DNA from: Methylobacillus flagellatus_A
Lineage (GTDB): Bacteria > Pseudomonadota > Gammaproteobacteria > Burkholderiales > Methylophilaceae
Assembly: GCF_031344055.1 (NCBI RefSeq)
Contig: NZ_JADBEN010000004.1
Length of the DNA stretch: 64,000 bases
Reading direction: 5' to 3' (one strand)
The notes under the pieces are model-generated. The model worked only from the letters and a program-made list of their open reading frames with translations, made no database searches and was not told where the DNA came from. Of the stretch, positions 33,203 through 41,927 are shown in pieces (the stretch's first letter is position 1; each line of letters starts with the position of its first letter). A program made the position numbers and the translations under genes.

Positions 33203-34377
33203 GCATGGCGGCGGAACACGACCTGTTGATCGTGGGGGGCGGTCCGGTCGGGGCCACCCTGGCTCTGGCCCTGCAATGCAAGGGCATCGATGCGACCGTG
33301 CTAGAGGCGCGCGCCCGCGGGGCCGCACACCATGACCAGCGGGCCTTGGCATTATCCTACGGCAGCATCCTGATTCTTGAACGCCTTGGCTTGTGGGCCG
33401 GGCTCAAGCCCAAGGCGACGGCCATCGATACCATTCATGTGTCACAACGCGGCAGCCTTGGGCGCAGCCTGCTCAAGGCCGAGGATCACGGCCAGCCAGC
33501 GCTGGGCTACGTGCTTTCTTACGGAGACCTTTCTGCCGCATTGGATGGGGCAATCCAGCAGTTTTCCGGCATCCAGGTGCACTACGAGGCAGAGGCGCTT
33601 GCCATCCGGCCGGACCGGGAAGCGGCGCATGTTGAATACCGATACCAGGCGCAAACATATTCCAGTAAAAGCAGGATGGCGGTGTTGGCGGATGGCGGAC
33701 GCAGTTTGGCGGACATTCCCGGCCTGGAGCGTGAAACCAAGCATTACGGGCATGATGCGCTGGTGAGCAAGGTCTCGTGCGAGCTGCCTCATGACAACAT
33801 TGCCTACGAGCGCTTCACGCCGGCCGGGCCGGTGGCATTGCTGCCGAATGGCGACCGGGATTTCTCCCTGGTCTGGACTGGCAAGGCGGAGGAAGTGCAA
33901 GCGCTCCTGGCGCTGGATGATGCTGCCTTCCTGGAAGCCTTGCATACCCATTTCGGCGACCGGGTCGGGCGCTTCTTCACTGTGGGCAAACGTCTCAGCT
34001 TCCCGCTCAAGCTGTCCTACCTCAAGCCGGTTACTGCCCCGCACCTTGCGGTGATAGGCAATGCGGCCCAGACCATGCACCCGGTTGCCGGGCAGGGGTT
34101 CAACGTCGGCATGCGGGATGCCTGGGAGCTGGCGCAATTGCTGGCGCAAACGCCGCTTGACGAATGGGGCATGGACGGGATGATGCAGGCCTACCAGGCG
34201 AGCCGCAAGGCGGATACCCGCGGCGGTTTGCTGTTCACCGATTTTCTCGTCAACGTGTTCTCCAACGATATCGTCGGCTTACGCAAGATCCGCTCTCTGG
34301 GATTGGGCCTGCTGGACATGGTGCCGTTGGCCAAGCAGCACCTGGTCAGCAAGATGAGCTTCGGGCCCAAGGGTTAA
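33199..34377 (+). CDS. ubiH: UbiH-type FAD-dependent 2-polyprenylphenol hydroxylase
   Basis: A 392-residue flavoprotein monooxygenase of ubiquinone biosynthesis. The FAD dinucleotide motif is VGGGPVGATLALAL at 12-25, the DHDQRALALS-type segment (HHDQRALALSYGS) follows, and the second FAD site is VIGNAAQTMHPVAGQGFN, where the GNAAQ form is typical of UbiH rather than UbiF. It starts inside the pepP stop (ATGA overlap). Hydroxylation position on the ring cannot be read from sequence alone. Confidence 0.9.
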   Translation: MSMAAEHDLLIVGGGPVGATLALALQCKGIDATVLEARARGAAHHDQRALALSYGSILILERLGLWAGLKPKATAIDTIHVSQRGSLGRSLLKAEDHGQPALGYVLSYGDLSAALDGAIQQFSGIQVHYEAEALAIRPDREAAHVEYRYQAQTYSSKSRMAVLADGGRSLADIPGLERETKHYGHDALVSKVSCELPHDNIAYERFTPAGPVALLPNGDRDFSLVWTGKAEEVQALLALDDAAFLEALHTHFGDRVGRFFTVGKRLSFPLKLSYLKPVTAPHLAVIGNAAQTMHPVAGQGFNVGMRDAWELAQLLAQTPLDEWGMDGMMQAYQASRKADTRGGLLFTDFLVNVFSNDIVGLRKIRSLGLGLLDMVPLAKQHLVSKMSFGPKG

Positions 34378-34413
34378 CATGGCAAGCAGCTTTAACATGG
34401 AAAAAATGCTGGC

Positions 34414-35598
34414 ATGGCAAATTTGAAACATGAGTTTGACATCATTGTGCTGGGTGCCGGCCTGGTCGGCGTCGCGGCGGCGGTAGCGCTCAAGCTGCAA
34501 GGGCATCGCGTGGCCCTGCTTGAGCGGGGCAAGGCCGGAGCCGAGCCGGCCGGGACTGAGTTGGCCGAGTGGGACAGCCGGATTTATGCCGTTAGTCCGG
34601 GCAATGTCGCCTGGCTGGAGCGATTGGGCGTTTGGCAACTGCTGGATGCCGGCCGCTTTTGTGGGGTGGACAGCATGCAGATATGGGGCGACGACGGCGC
34701 CGCGCTGGAGCTGGACGCCTATGCCGCCGGCCTGGCGAACCTGAGCGTGATTGTCGAGGGAAACCGACTACAGCAGGCATTGATTGCAAGGCTTGGCAGC
34801 CTGGAGGTGCCCTTGGTCGATGAGGCCGGCGTTAACCAGGTCGACTGGAATGCAGATAGCGTCATGCTGCATACAGCCAACGGCGAAACCTATACCGCCG
34901 CGTTGCTGGTCGGAGCAGACGGGGCTTCTTCCTGGCTGCGCGGACAGGCGGATATCACGGTGAAGCGGCATGATTATGCCCAGATGGGCGTCGTGGCCAA
35001 TTTTGCATGCGAGCGTCCGCACCAGTCGCAAGCGTGCCAATGGTTCCGCGGCAACGATGTGCTCGCCTGGCTGCCGTTGCCGCAACAGCATATTTCCATC
35101 GTGTGGTCGGTGGATAATGCCAGGGCGCAGGCCTTGACGACGCTGGATGCTGATACACTGGCGCAAGAGGTGGCTGCCGCCGGGCATCATCGCCTGGGCC
35201 AATTGACGATGGTGACTCCGGTACAGGCTTTTCCGCTGGCGATGCAGGAAACAAGCAGCCTGGTCAAGCCCGGCCTGGCATTGGTGGGGGATGCGGCGCA
35301 TCAGGTCCATCCATTGGCGGGGCAAGGGGTGAACCTGGGTTTCCGCGACGTGCAGGCGCTGGTTGAAGTGGTTTCAGACAGGCAGTCCAGGCGCCGTCCG
35401 GGCGACGTATTCGTGCTGCGCCGTTATGAGCGGGCACGCAAGGCCGATATGATGTCCATGCGCTTGTTGACGCATGGGCTGAGCAGTTTGTATGCACATC
35501 CCGCGCCCTGGCTCAGGATGTTGCGCAATGGGGGTATGCAATGCTTGAACCGCATGCCGGCGTTAAAAAAGCAATTGATGCAGCATGCGGTTATTTGA
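34414..35598 (+). CDS. UbiH/UbiF-family ubiquinone hydroxylase
   Basis: A 394-residue paralogue of the preceding gene with the FAD motif VLGAGLVGVAAAVAL at about 12-26, an AEWDSRIYAVSPGN segment and the second FAD site LVGDAAHQVHPLAGQGVNLGFRDV, of the GDAAH kind seen in UbiF, UbiI and UbiM. Having two such genes side by side, 36 bases apart, suggests a division of the ring hydroxylation steps between them. Which carbon this one modifies is uncertain. dsbC follows 29 bases later, probably by chance of gene order. Confidence 0.87.
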   Translation: MANLKHEFDIIVLGAGLVGVAAAVALKLQGHRVALLERGKAGAEPAGTELAEWDSRIYAVSPGNVAWLERLGVWQLLDAGRFCGVDSMQIWGDDGAALELDAYAAGLANLSVIVEGNRLQQALIARLGSLEVPLVDEAGVNQVDWNADSVMLHTANGETYTAALLVGADGASSWLRGQADITVKRHDYAQMGVVANFACERPHQSQACQWFRGNDVLAWLPLPQQHISIVWSVDNARAQALTTLDADTLAQEVAAAGHHRLGQLTMVTPVQAFPLAMQETSSLVKPGLALVGDAAHQVHPLAGQGVNLGFRDVQALVEVVSDRQSRRRPGDVFVLRRYERARKADMMSMRLLTHGLSSLYAHPAPWLRMLRNGGMQCLNRMPALKKQLMQHAVI

Positions 35599-35627
35599 TT
35601 TTGAATCACAGGGAAAGAATTTAGCTT

Positions 35628-36356
35628 ATGTCTAAGAAGTGGATTGCAATATTGGCGGCCTCATTCTTCGCGGCGCATGCCTGGGCGGATGAAGCCAGTC
35701 TGAAGAAAACGATAGAGGCGACCTATCCCAAGGTCAAGGTAGATAGCGTGGTGAAGACGCCTTATGCCGGTTTGTACGAGGTCTTCCTCGATGGCCAGAT
35801 TATCTATACCGATGACAAGTTCAGCTTCCTGATCGCCGAGGGGCGGTTGGTCGAGCCCAAGACCAAGCGCGATATCACCGGCGAGCGCATGGATGAACTG
35901 ACCAAGGTCGATTTTGCCTCCCTGCCGCTGGACCAGGCCGTCAAGGTGGTCAAGGGCAACGGCAGCCGCAAGCTGGTGGTGTTTTCCGATCCTGATTGCC
36001 CGTACTGCAAGCGCCTCGAGCAAAAGGAGCTCAGCAACATCAACGACGTGACGATCTATACCTTCCTGTTCCCGCTGGAGCAACTGCATCCCGATGCCGC
36101 CAACAAGTCGCGCGCCATCTGGTGCGCGCCAGACCGTGCCAAGGCGTGGAACGACTGGATATTGAATGGGCAATTGCCCAAGGCGCAAGGAACTTGCGAT
36201 ACCCCGATCGAAAAATTGGCGGAGCTGGGGCGCAAGATCAACGTGACCAGCACGCCCACCCTGATTTTTGCGGACGGCAAGCGCATGCTGGGCGCATATC
36301 CGGCCAAGGATATCGAGAAGGCCATGACCGCAGCAGCCTCCGGCGCTAAAAAGTAA
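35628..36356 (+). CDS. dsbC: thiol:disulfide interchange protein DsbC
   Basis: A 242-residue periplasmic disulfide isomerase. It has a signal peptide (about 1-20, AHAWA|DE), an N-terminal dimerisation domain to about 85, and a thioredoxin fold with the active site CPYC (C124-C127) in FSDPDCPYCKRLEQ. A second cysteine pair (C166, C190) matches the structural disulfide of DsbC, and the cis-proline motif is VTSTPTLIF. It helps correct wrong disulfides in exported proteins. Its terminator follows 18 bases downstream. Confidence 0.95.
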   Translation: MSKKWIAILAASFFAAHAWADEASLKKTIEATYPKVKVDSVVKTPYAGLYEVFLDGQIIYTDDKFSFLIAEGRLVEPKTKRDITGERMDELTKVDFASLPLDQAVKVVKGNGSRKLVVFSDPDCPYCKRLEQKELSNINDVTIYTFLFPLEQLHPDAANKSRAIWCAPDRAKAWNDWILNGQLPKAQGTCDTPIEKLAELGRKINVTSTPTLIFADGKRMLGAYPAKDIEKAMTAAASGAKK

Positions 36357-36374
36357 AAGGCTTGTTTGCCCAAT

Positions 36375-36400
36375 AAAAAAGGGAGCTTTTGCTCCCTTTT
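36375..36400. terminator. bidirectional rho-independent terminator
   Basis: AAAAAAGGGAGC, loop TTTT, GCTCCCTTTT: a 6-base GC-rich stem with A/T extensions, between convergent dsbC and pilC. Confidence 0.9.
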
Positions 36401-36488
36401 GGTTTTGTAGCGTTGCTTGGTGCCTGTTCACGATCTTTTCATGGGGTACGCATGGCTTCAAACATGCCTGCTCTGCGTTACAGGGCTC

Positions 36489-37697
36489 TTAGACCACCTG
36501 GCCCATCTTGAATATCGGCAGGTACATGGCGATGACCAAGCCGCCGATCAGGGTGCCGAGCACGACCATGATGATAGGCTCCATCAGGCTGGAGAGTGCT
36601 TCCACGGCGTCATCCACTTCCCCTTCGTAAAAGTCGGCCACCTTGCCCAGCATCGAGTCCAGGGCGCCGGATTCCTCGCCGATGGCCACCATTTGCAGCA
36701 CCATGTTGGGGAACACCTCGGTATTCTGCATCGCCACGGTCAGGCTGGCGCCTGTGCTGATCTCGCTTTGCACCTTCTTGGTGGCATCGTAATAAACCCG
36801 GTTGCCTGAAGCGCCTGCGACCGAGTCCAGCGCCTCGACCAGCGGGACGCCCGCAGCGAACATGGCGGACAAGGTGCGTGAGAAGCGCGCGATCGTGGCC
36901 TTGCGGATCACCTCGCCGAAAATGGGCAGCTTGAGCAGCAGCCTGTCCATGCTCGACTGCATCTTCTCCGAACGCTTCCAGGTGTAGAAGAAGAACCAGA
37001 GCGCGCCGCCAATCGACCCGAAGATGGCCCACCAGTAATCGACGAAAAAGTCGGAGATCGCCATCACCATCACGGTGGGGGCGGGCAGGTCGGCGCCGAA
37101 ACTGCTGAACAGCTCCTTGAACGCGGGAATCACGAAAATCATGATGACGGCGGTGATCACGAATGCCACCACGATGATGGAGACAGGGTAGAACAGCGCG
37201 GACTTGATCTTGCCCTTGATCGCGAGGATCTTTTCCTTGTAGGTGGCAAGCCGGTCCAGCAGCGAATCCAGGATGCCGGCCTGTTCGCCTGCCCCCACGA
37301 GGTTGCAGAACAGGTTGTCGAAATACAATGGGTATTTTCGGAACGCCTGGCTCAGGCTGCTGCCGGTTTCCACATCGGCCTTGATGTCGCCGAGCAGCTT
37401 GCTCACCGCGGGGTTGCTATGTCCTTTGCCGACGATATCGAACGCCTGCAGCAGTGGAACGCCGGCCTTCATCATGGTGGCGAGCTGGCGGGTGAACAAG
37501 GTCACGTCCTTGTCCGTAATCTTGCCGCCGGTCTTGAAGCGCTGCTTGGTGACCTTGACGACGTTGACGCCCTGGCGGCGCAGCGTGGCCTTGACGAACG
37601 CCTCACCGCTGGCTTTCATCTCCCCCTTGACGCGCTTGCCTTTCCTGTCCGTACCCTCCCAGGCGTACGTGACTTCCTTGGTTTCCTTGGCAGCCAT
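36489..37697 (-). CDS. pilC: type IV pilus inner-membrane platform protein PilC
   Basis: A 402-residue polytopic membrane protein of the GspF/PilC family. Two homologous cytoplasmic helical domains (about 70-165 and about 270-375, with FTRQLATMMKAGVPLLQAFDIV and RFSRTLSAMFAAGVPLVEALDSV) flank membrane segments, and a last helix (IIMVVLGTLIGGLVIAMYLPIF) ends the protein. It couples the assembly ATPase to pilin insertion. It lies 16 bases after pilB on the same strand. pilD is not next to it, unlike in many genomes. Confidence 0.95.
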   Translation of the reverse strand: MAAKETKEVTYAWEGTDRKGKRVKGEMKASGEAFVKATLRRQGVNVVKVTKQRFKTGGKITDKDVTLFTRQLATMMKAGVPLLQAFDIVGKGHSNPAVSKLLGDIKADVETGSSLSQAFRKYPLYFDNLFCNLVGAGEQAGILDSLLDRLATYKEKILAIKGKIKSALFYPVSIIVVAFVITAVIMIFVIPAFKELFSSFGADLPAPTVMVMAISDFFVDYWWAIFGSIGGALWFFFYTWKRSEKMQSSMDRLLLKLPIFGEVIRKATIARFSRTLSAMFAAGVPLVEALDSVAGASGNRVYYDATKKVQSEISTGASLTVAMQNTEVFPNMVLQMVAIGEESGALDSMLGKVADFYEGEVDDAVEALSSLMEPIIMVVLGTLIGGLVIAMYLPIFKMGQVV

Positions 37698-37713
37698 GGC
37701 TTCCTATATCGTT

Positions 37714-39426
37714 TTATTCGTTGGTGACAGCTTCAATTTCTTCCAGCGAGGTGAGGCCCTGCTTGACCTTGAGCAGCCCGGACTGCCGCAAGTCGCGCAC
37801 ACCTTCCCGCTGCGCCTGGTCTGCAATGTCGTGCGATGTGCCATTTTTCATGATGATGCGGCTCATCTCTTCGGATACCGGCATGACCTGGTAAATCCCC
37901 ACCCGGCCCTTGTAGCCCTGGTTGCAGTGCTCGCATCCCTCTGCATTTGCCGCATAAGGCTGCCAGCTGCCGTCCAGGTCTTCCTCCTTGAAACCGATGT
38001 CCAGCAAGGCTTCGCGCGGAATGTCGGCAGGCACCCTGCAATGGGGACACAGTTTGCGCGCCAGGCGTTGTGCTGTTATTAACGACACGGCAGAAGCAAT
38101 ATTGAAGGGGGCGACGCCCATATTGACCAAGCGGGTCAATGTCGAAGGGGCGTCGTTGGTATGCAGGGTGGAAAGCACCATATGGCCGGTGGACGCAGCC
38201 TTGATCGCCATGTCGGCGGTTTCCAGGTCGCGGATTTCCCCGATCATGATGATGTCGGGGTCCTGGCGCAGGAAGGATTTCAGGGCGGCTGCAAACGTGA
38301 GGCCCTGCTTGTCGTTGACGTTGACCTGGTTGATGCCGGCCAGCGGGATTTCCGCAGGGTCTTCCGCAGTGGAGATATTCACGCCGGGTTCGTTGAGGAT
38401 GTTCAGGCAGGTATACAGCGAAACCGTTTTCCCCGACCCGGTCGGCCCGGTGACCAACACCAGGCCGTAGGGCCGGGTAACCGCATGGAGCAAAGCCTCT
38501 TTTTGGTCGGGCTCGTAGCCTAGCGCATCGATTCCGAGCTGGGCGCTGCTGGGGTCGAGGATACGCATCACGATCTTTTCGCCATTGATCAACGGCAGCG
38601 TGCTGACGCGGAAGTCGATAGTGCGCGTCTTGGACAGCACCAGTTTCATGCGGCCGTCCTGGGGGACGCGTTTTTCCGAGATGTCGAGGTTGGAGATCAC
38701 CTTGATGCGCGACGCCAGCTTCTCCTTGATCGCGAGGGGCGGCTGGGCGATCTCGCGCAGGATGCCGTCGACGCGGTAGCGGATGCGGTAGAACTTCTCA
38801 TAGGGCTCGAAATGCAGGTCTGATGCGCCCATATTGATCGCGTCGAGCAGGATTTTCTGGATATATTTGACGATAGGGGCGTCTTCAATCTCTATCGCTT
38901 GCTCTGGCTCGCTGTCCTTTTCTTCTGCTTCCAGGCCGAAATCGTCCTCGCTGATCAGCGACTGCATGGTGGTATCGCTTGCTTCCACCAGCTTGTCTAT
39001 CCATTTTCCCAGCTTGTCGTCTTCGACAATGACCGGCACCAGTGTCTTGCCGGTCTGGAACTGGACCTCGTCCAGCATATGCAGGTTAGTGGGATCGGAT
39101 AAGCCCACAAACATATTGTTGCCGCGATTGTAGAGCGTAATGGCGCGGTAGCTCTGCATGAGCTGCGGGCTGATGCCCTTGCCGGGCAGGAAGTCAGGGT
39201 TCAGCGTGTTGAGGTCCAGCAATGGATAGCCGAACGCATGGGAGGACGCCTGGGCGATTTGCAATGCAGTGAACCTGCGCGATTGCAGAAGCTGGCTGAT
39301 GAATGAAATTTGCTTGTTGTTGGCGGCGGTTTGGATGGTAATGGCTTCATCCTCACTCAACAGTTTTTGATGAATCAATACACGAGCGAGTCCGCCCAGT
39401 TTGTTAGGTACGGTGACAGCAGCCAT
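37714..39426 (-). CDS. pilB: type IV pilus assembly ATPase PilB
   Basis: A 570-residue hexameric motor that drives pilus extension. It has an N-terminal MshEN-type domain (about 5-150), a Walker A motif GPTGSGKT at 327-334, Asp/His box and Walker B residues around PDIIMIGEIRDLETADMAI (390-408), and a C-terminal zinc-type tetracysteine motif (C460, C463, C498, C501). This cysteine group is characteristic of extension ATPases and absent from the retraction ATPase PilT. It begins the pilB-pilC operon and diverges from a cold-shock gene. Confidence 0.96.
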   Translation of the reverse strand: MAAVTVPNKLGGLARVLIHQKLLSEDEAITIQTAANNKQISFISQLLQSRRFTALQIAQASSHAFGYPLLDLNTLNPDFLPGKGISPQLMQSYRAITLYNRGNNMFVGLSDPTNLHMLDEVQFQTGKTLVPVIVEDDKLGKWIDKLVEASDTTMQSLISEDDFGLEAEEKDSEPEQAIEIEDAPIVKYIQKILLDAINMGASDLHFEPYEKFYRIRYRVDGILREIAQPPLAIKEKLASRIKVISNLDISEKRVPQDGRMKLVLSKTRTIDFRVSTLPLINGEKIVMRILDPSSAQLGIDALGYEPDQKEALLHAVTRPYGLVLVTGPTGSGKTVSLYTCLNILNEPGVNISTAEDPAEIPLAGINQVNVNDKQGLTFAAALKSFLRQDPDIIMIGEIRDLETADMAIKAASTGHMVLSTLHTNDAPSTLTRLVNMGVAPFNIASAVSLITAQRLARKLCPHCRVPADIPREALLDIGFKEEDLDGSWQPYAANAEGCEHCNQGYKGRVGIYQVMPVSEEMSRIIMKNGTSHDIADQAQREGVRDLRQSGLLKVKQGLTSLEEIEAVTNE

Positions 39427-39727
39427 TGATCTTCAAGCCAATCTTTATCCTTGATTAACGCGGAGTCCCCAATGATGATGCATGCTGGCATTTTTTTTGT
39501 AAAGTGCTGGGGAGCTTTGTGCATGGTACGCTGAATATAACGGCATGGTTATGAGAAAAATAACAATTATCGTCTAAAAAGCGCTTGACTTATTCCAATA
39601 ACCCACGTAAAAACGCAACAGGCGTTTGGAATTCGAGTGCATTGTAGCCGGCAACTACCGACTTAAATTCTTGAAGTACAAACTTTTGGGGTCGCCTCCC
39701 CTTAGATATATGCAAGGAAGTATTGAA
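39427..39727. other. divergent leader region of pilB and the cold-shock gene
   Basis: About 300 bases with no gene. On the plus strand TTGACT (39585-39590) and TAAAAA (39608-39613), 17 bases apart, are a plausible promoter for the cold-shock gene. It would give an untranslated leader of about 110 bases, typical of cold-shock genes, whose leaders fold differently with temperature. I see no sigma-54 promoter for pilB here. Confidence 0.5.
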
Positions 39728-39931
39728 ATGGCAACAGGTACCGTAAAGTGGTTTAATGATTCCAAAGGTTTTGGTTTCATTACCCCGGACGATGGTGGCG
39801 ACGATTTGTTCGCACACTTCTCCGCAATTGTAGAAGCTGGCTACAAGAGTCTGAAGGAAGGTCAACGCGTATCATTTGATGTTACCGAAGGCCCTAAGGG
39901 CAAGCAGGCTTCTAATATTCAGAAGGCTTAA
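39728..39931 (+). CDS. cold-shock domain protein (CspA family)
   Basis: A 67-residue single-domain nucleic acid chaperone. RNP1 is KGFGFI and RNP2 is DLFAHFS; the sequence begins MATGTVKWFNDSKGFGFI, the standard form. The frame is open 102 bases upstream but the ATG at 39728, with AAGGAAG shortly before it, gives exactly the family length. It binds single-stranded RNA/DNA. The long leader and a strong terminator behind mark it as a self-contained gene. Which Csp paralogue it is cannot be told. Confidence 0.96.
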   Translation: MATGTVKWFNDSKGFGFITPDDGGDDLFAHFSAIVEAGYKSLKEGQRVSFDVTEGPKGKQASNIQKA

Positions 39932-39965
39932 GCTTGGCTCGCTGATGACTGTATAGTCTTCACGA

Positions 39966-39996
39966 TAAAAGGCCGGAGAAATCCGGCCTTTTTTAT
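39966..39996. terminator. rho-independent terminator between csp and icd
   Basis: AAAAGGCCGGA, loop GAAA, TCCGGCCTTTTTT: a strong 7-base GC stem with flanking A and T tracts, usable in both directions between the convergent csp and icd genes. Confidence 0.92.
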
Positions 39997-40027
39997 TTTG
40001 CCAGCCCATCAGGGCTGGCATACGTCA

Positions 40028-41266
40028 TCACATATGCTTGACGATTTCCGCACCGAATTCCGCACTGCCCACTTGCGTGGCGCCATCCATTTGCGATGAA
40101 AAATCATGAGTGACGCGTTTTGCCTGGATCGCCTTGGCAACACCGTTAATCACCAGGTCGGCGGCTTCGGTCCATCCCAGGTGGCGCAGCATCATTTCCG
40201 CCGACAAGATCAGCGAGCTGGGGTTGGCGATATCCTTGCCAGCGATCTTGGGAGCTGTGCCGTGGGTAGCCTCGAACATGGCAACTGTATCCGAGATATT
40301 GGCGCCAGGGGCAATCCCGATGCCGCCTACCTGGGCCGCGAGCGCATCTGAAATATAGTCGCCGTTCAGGTTCAGGGTGGCAACGACATCGTAGTCTGCA
40401 GGATGCAGCAGGATTTCCTGCAGGAACGCATCGGCGATGCAATCCTTGATGAGGATGCCGTTGGGCAGCTTGCACCATGGTCCGCCGTCGATCTCGACCG
40501 CGCCGAACTCTTCCTTGGCAACTTCGTAGCCCCAGTTCTTGAATCCGCCTTCGGTGAACTTCATGATGTTGCCCTTGTGGGCAATCGTCACGGACTTGCG
40601 GTTATTGTCGATGGCGTACTGGATCGCCTTACGCACCAGGCGCTTGCTGCCATCGATCGAAACCGGCTTGATGCCGATGGCGGAAGCTTCAGGGAAGCGG
40701 ATTTTCTTGCGCACGCCCATGTCGCTGAGGAAGTCCACCACCTTCTTCACTTCGTCGGTGCCGGCAGCCCATTCGATACCGGCATAGATGTCCTCGGTAT
40801 TCTCGCGGAAAATCACCATGTCGGTCTTTTCAGGATGCTTGACCGGGCTTGGCACGCCTTGGAAATACTGGATCGGTCGCAAACAGACGTACAGGTCGAG
40901 CTCTTGGCGCAAGGTCACGTTGAGTGAGCGGATGCCGCCGCCGACTGGCGTGGTCAAGGGGCCTTTGATGGAAATGACATAATCCTTGACGGCCTTGAGC
41001 GTTTCATCCGGCAACCAGGTGTTGTCGCCATAGGTCTTCACGGCTTTTTCGCCGGCATACACTTCCATCCAGGCGATGGCGCGCTTGCCGCCATAGGCCT
41101 TGGCGACGGCGCTGTCGACGACATGGCGCATGGGCGGGGTGATGTCGACGCCGATACCGTCGCCTTCGATAAATGGGATAATCGGGCGATCGGGAACATT
41201 GAGCGTGTTGTCCGCGTTAACGCTGATTTTCTCGCCGGTGGTGGGTACTTTGATTTTTGTAGACAT
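40028..41266 (-). CDS. icd: NADP-dependent isocitrate dehydrogenase
   Basis: A 412-residue enzyme of the citrate cycle that oxidises isocitrate to 2-oxoglutarate with NADP. Family words are FIEGDGIGVDITPPM near 32-46, KGPLTTPVGGGIRSLNVTLRQELDLY with the regulatory/substrate serine, ENTEDIYAGIEW, YEVAKEEFGA, and EATHGTAPKIAGKDIANPSSLILSAEMML near the C-terminus. Length fits the prokaryotic dimeric type. It diverges from rluE with 58 bases between their start codons. In obligate methylotrophs with a broken citrate cycle, Icd still supplies 2-oxoglutarate for nitrogen assimilation. Confidence 0.97.
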   Translation of the reverse strand: MSTKIKVPTTGEKISVNADNTLNVPDRPIIPFIEGDGIGVDITPPMRHVVDSAVAKAYGGKRAIAWMEVYAGEKAVKTYGDNTWLPDETLKAVKDYVISIKGPLTTPVGGGIRSLNVTLRQELDLYVCLRPIQYFQGVPSPVKHPEKTDMVIFRENTEDIYAGIEWAAGTDEVKKVVDFLSDMGVRKKIRFPEASAIGIKPVSIDGSKRLVRKAIQYAIDNNRKSVTIAHKGNIMKFTEGGFKNWGYEVAKEEFGAVEIDGGPWCKLPNGILIKDCIADAFLQEILLHPADYDVVATLNLNGDYISDALAAQVGGIGIAPGANISDTVAMFEATHGTAPKIAGKDIANPSSLILSAEMMLRHLGWTEAADLVINGVAKAIQAKRVTHDFSSQMDGATQVGSAEFGAEIVKHM

Positions 41267-41324
41267 TCAGAACTATCCTATTCAAACGCTAGAGATACGG
41301 GCGCAATCATTCCATGAGACCAAG

Positions 41325-41855
41325 ATGCTGATTTTATTCAATAAGCCCTACGGTGTAATTTGCCAGTTCAGTCCCCATGAAAAGCACAAGACATTGAAGG
41401 ATTATATTGCTGTGCCAGGGGTTTATGCCGCTGGGCGGCTTGATACCGACAGTGAAGGTCTGCTTATTCTAACCGATGATGGGCGACTTCAACACCGCAT
41501 ATCGCATCCCAGGCACAAAGAATTCAAAACTTACTGGGTGCAGGTAGAGGGCGATCCCACGGACGAAGCATTGGAGCCGTTGCGGCATGGGGTGGACCTG
41601 GGCGACTTCGTTACCCAGCCTGCGAAAGTCAGGCGGATAGAGGAGCCTGCCGGGTTATGGCCAAGAAATCCGCCGATCCGCGAACGCAAGGCCATCCCGA
41701 CCGCATGGCTGGAGATGATCATCAGCGAGGGCAAGAACCGCCAGGTGCGCCGGATGACCGCCAAGGCGGGGTTCCCCACATTGCGCCTGGTGCGCCATGC
41801 CGTTGGGCAGCATACGATAGACGGTATCGCGCCCGGGGAGTGGAGGCGGCTCTAG
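41325..41855 (+). CDS. rluE: 23S rRNA pseudouridine synthase RluE-like
   Basis: A 176-residue RsuA/RluE-family pseudouridine synthase. The catalytic aspartate lies in GRLDTDSEGLLILTDDG, and the C-terminal KNRQVRRMTAKAGFPTLRLVR segment is diagnostic. It lacks an N-terminal S4 domain, as RluE does, so the target is probably U2457 of 23S rRNA; this is by family knowledge. Although the frame is open upstream across the icd start, ATG 41325 gives the normal MLILFNKPYG beginning. It probably shares no transcript with icd, which runs the other way. Confidence 0.9.
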   Translation: MLILFNKPYGVICQFSPHEKHKTLKDYIAVPGVYAAGRLDTDSEGLLILTDDGRLQHRISHPRHKEFKTYWVQVEGDPTDEALEPLRHGVDLGDFVTQPAKVRRIEEPAGLWPRNPPIRERKAIPTAWLEMIISEGKNRQVRRMTAKAGFPTLRLVRHAVGQHTIDGIAPGEWRRL

Positions 41856-41927
41856 CCGGCCCAAATCATATGGCTGGATATGTTAAACTCCGGTTCTTAT
41901 CCGTATACACCATAGTAGATACCATCC

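Noticed and set aside
39590..39865. Minus-strand open frame over the cold-shock gene
   Set aside because: The plus-strand gene has exact cold-shock RNP motifs; the minus frame is a shadow.
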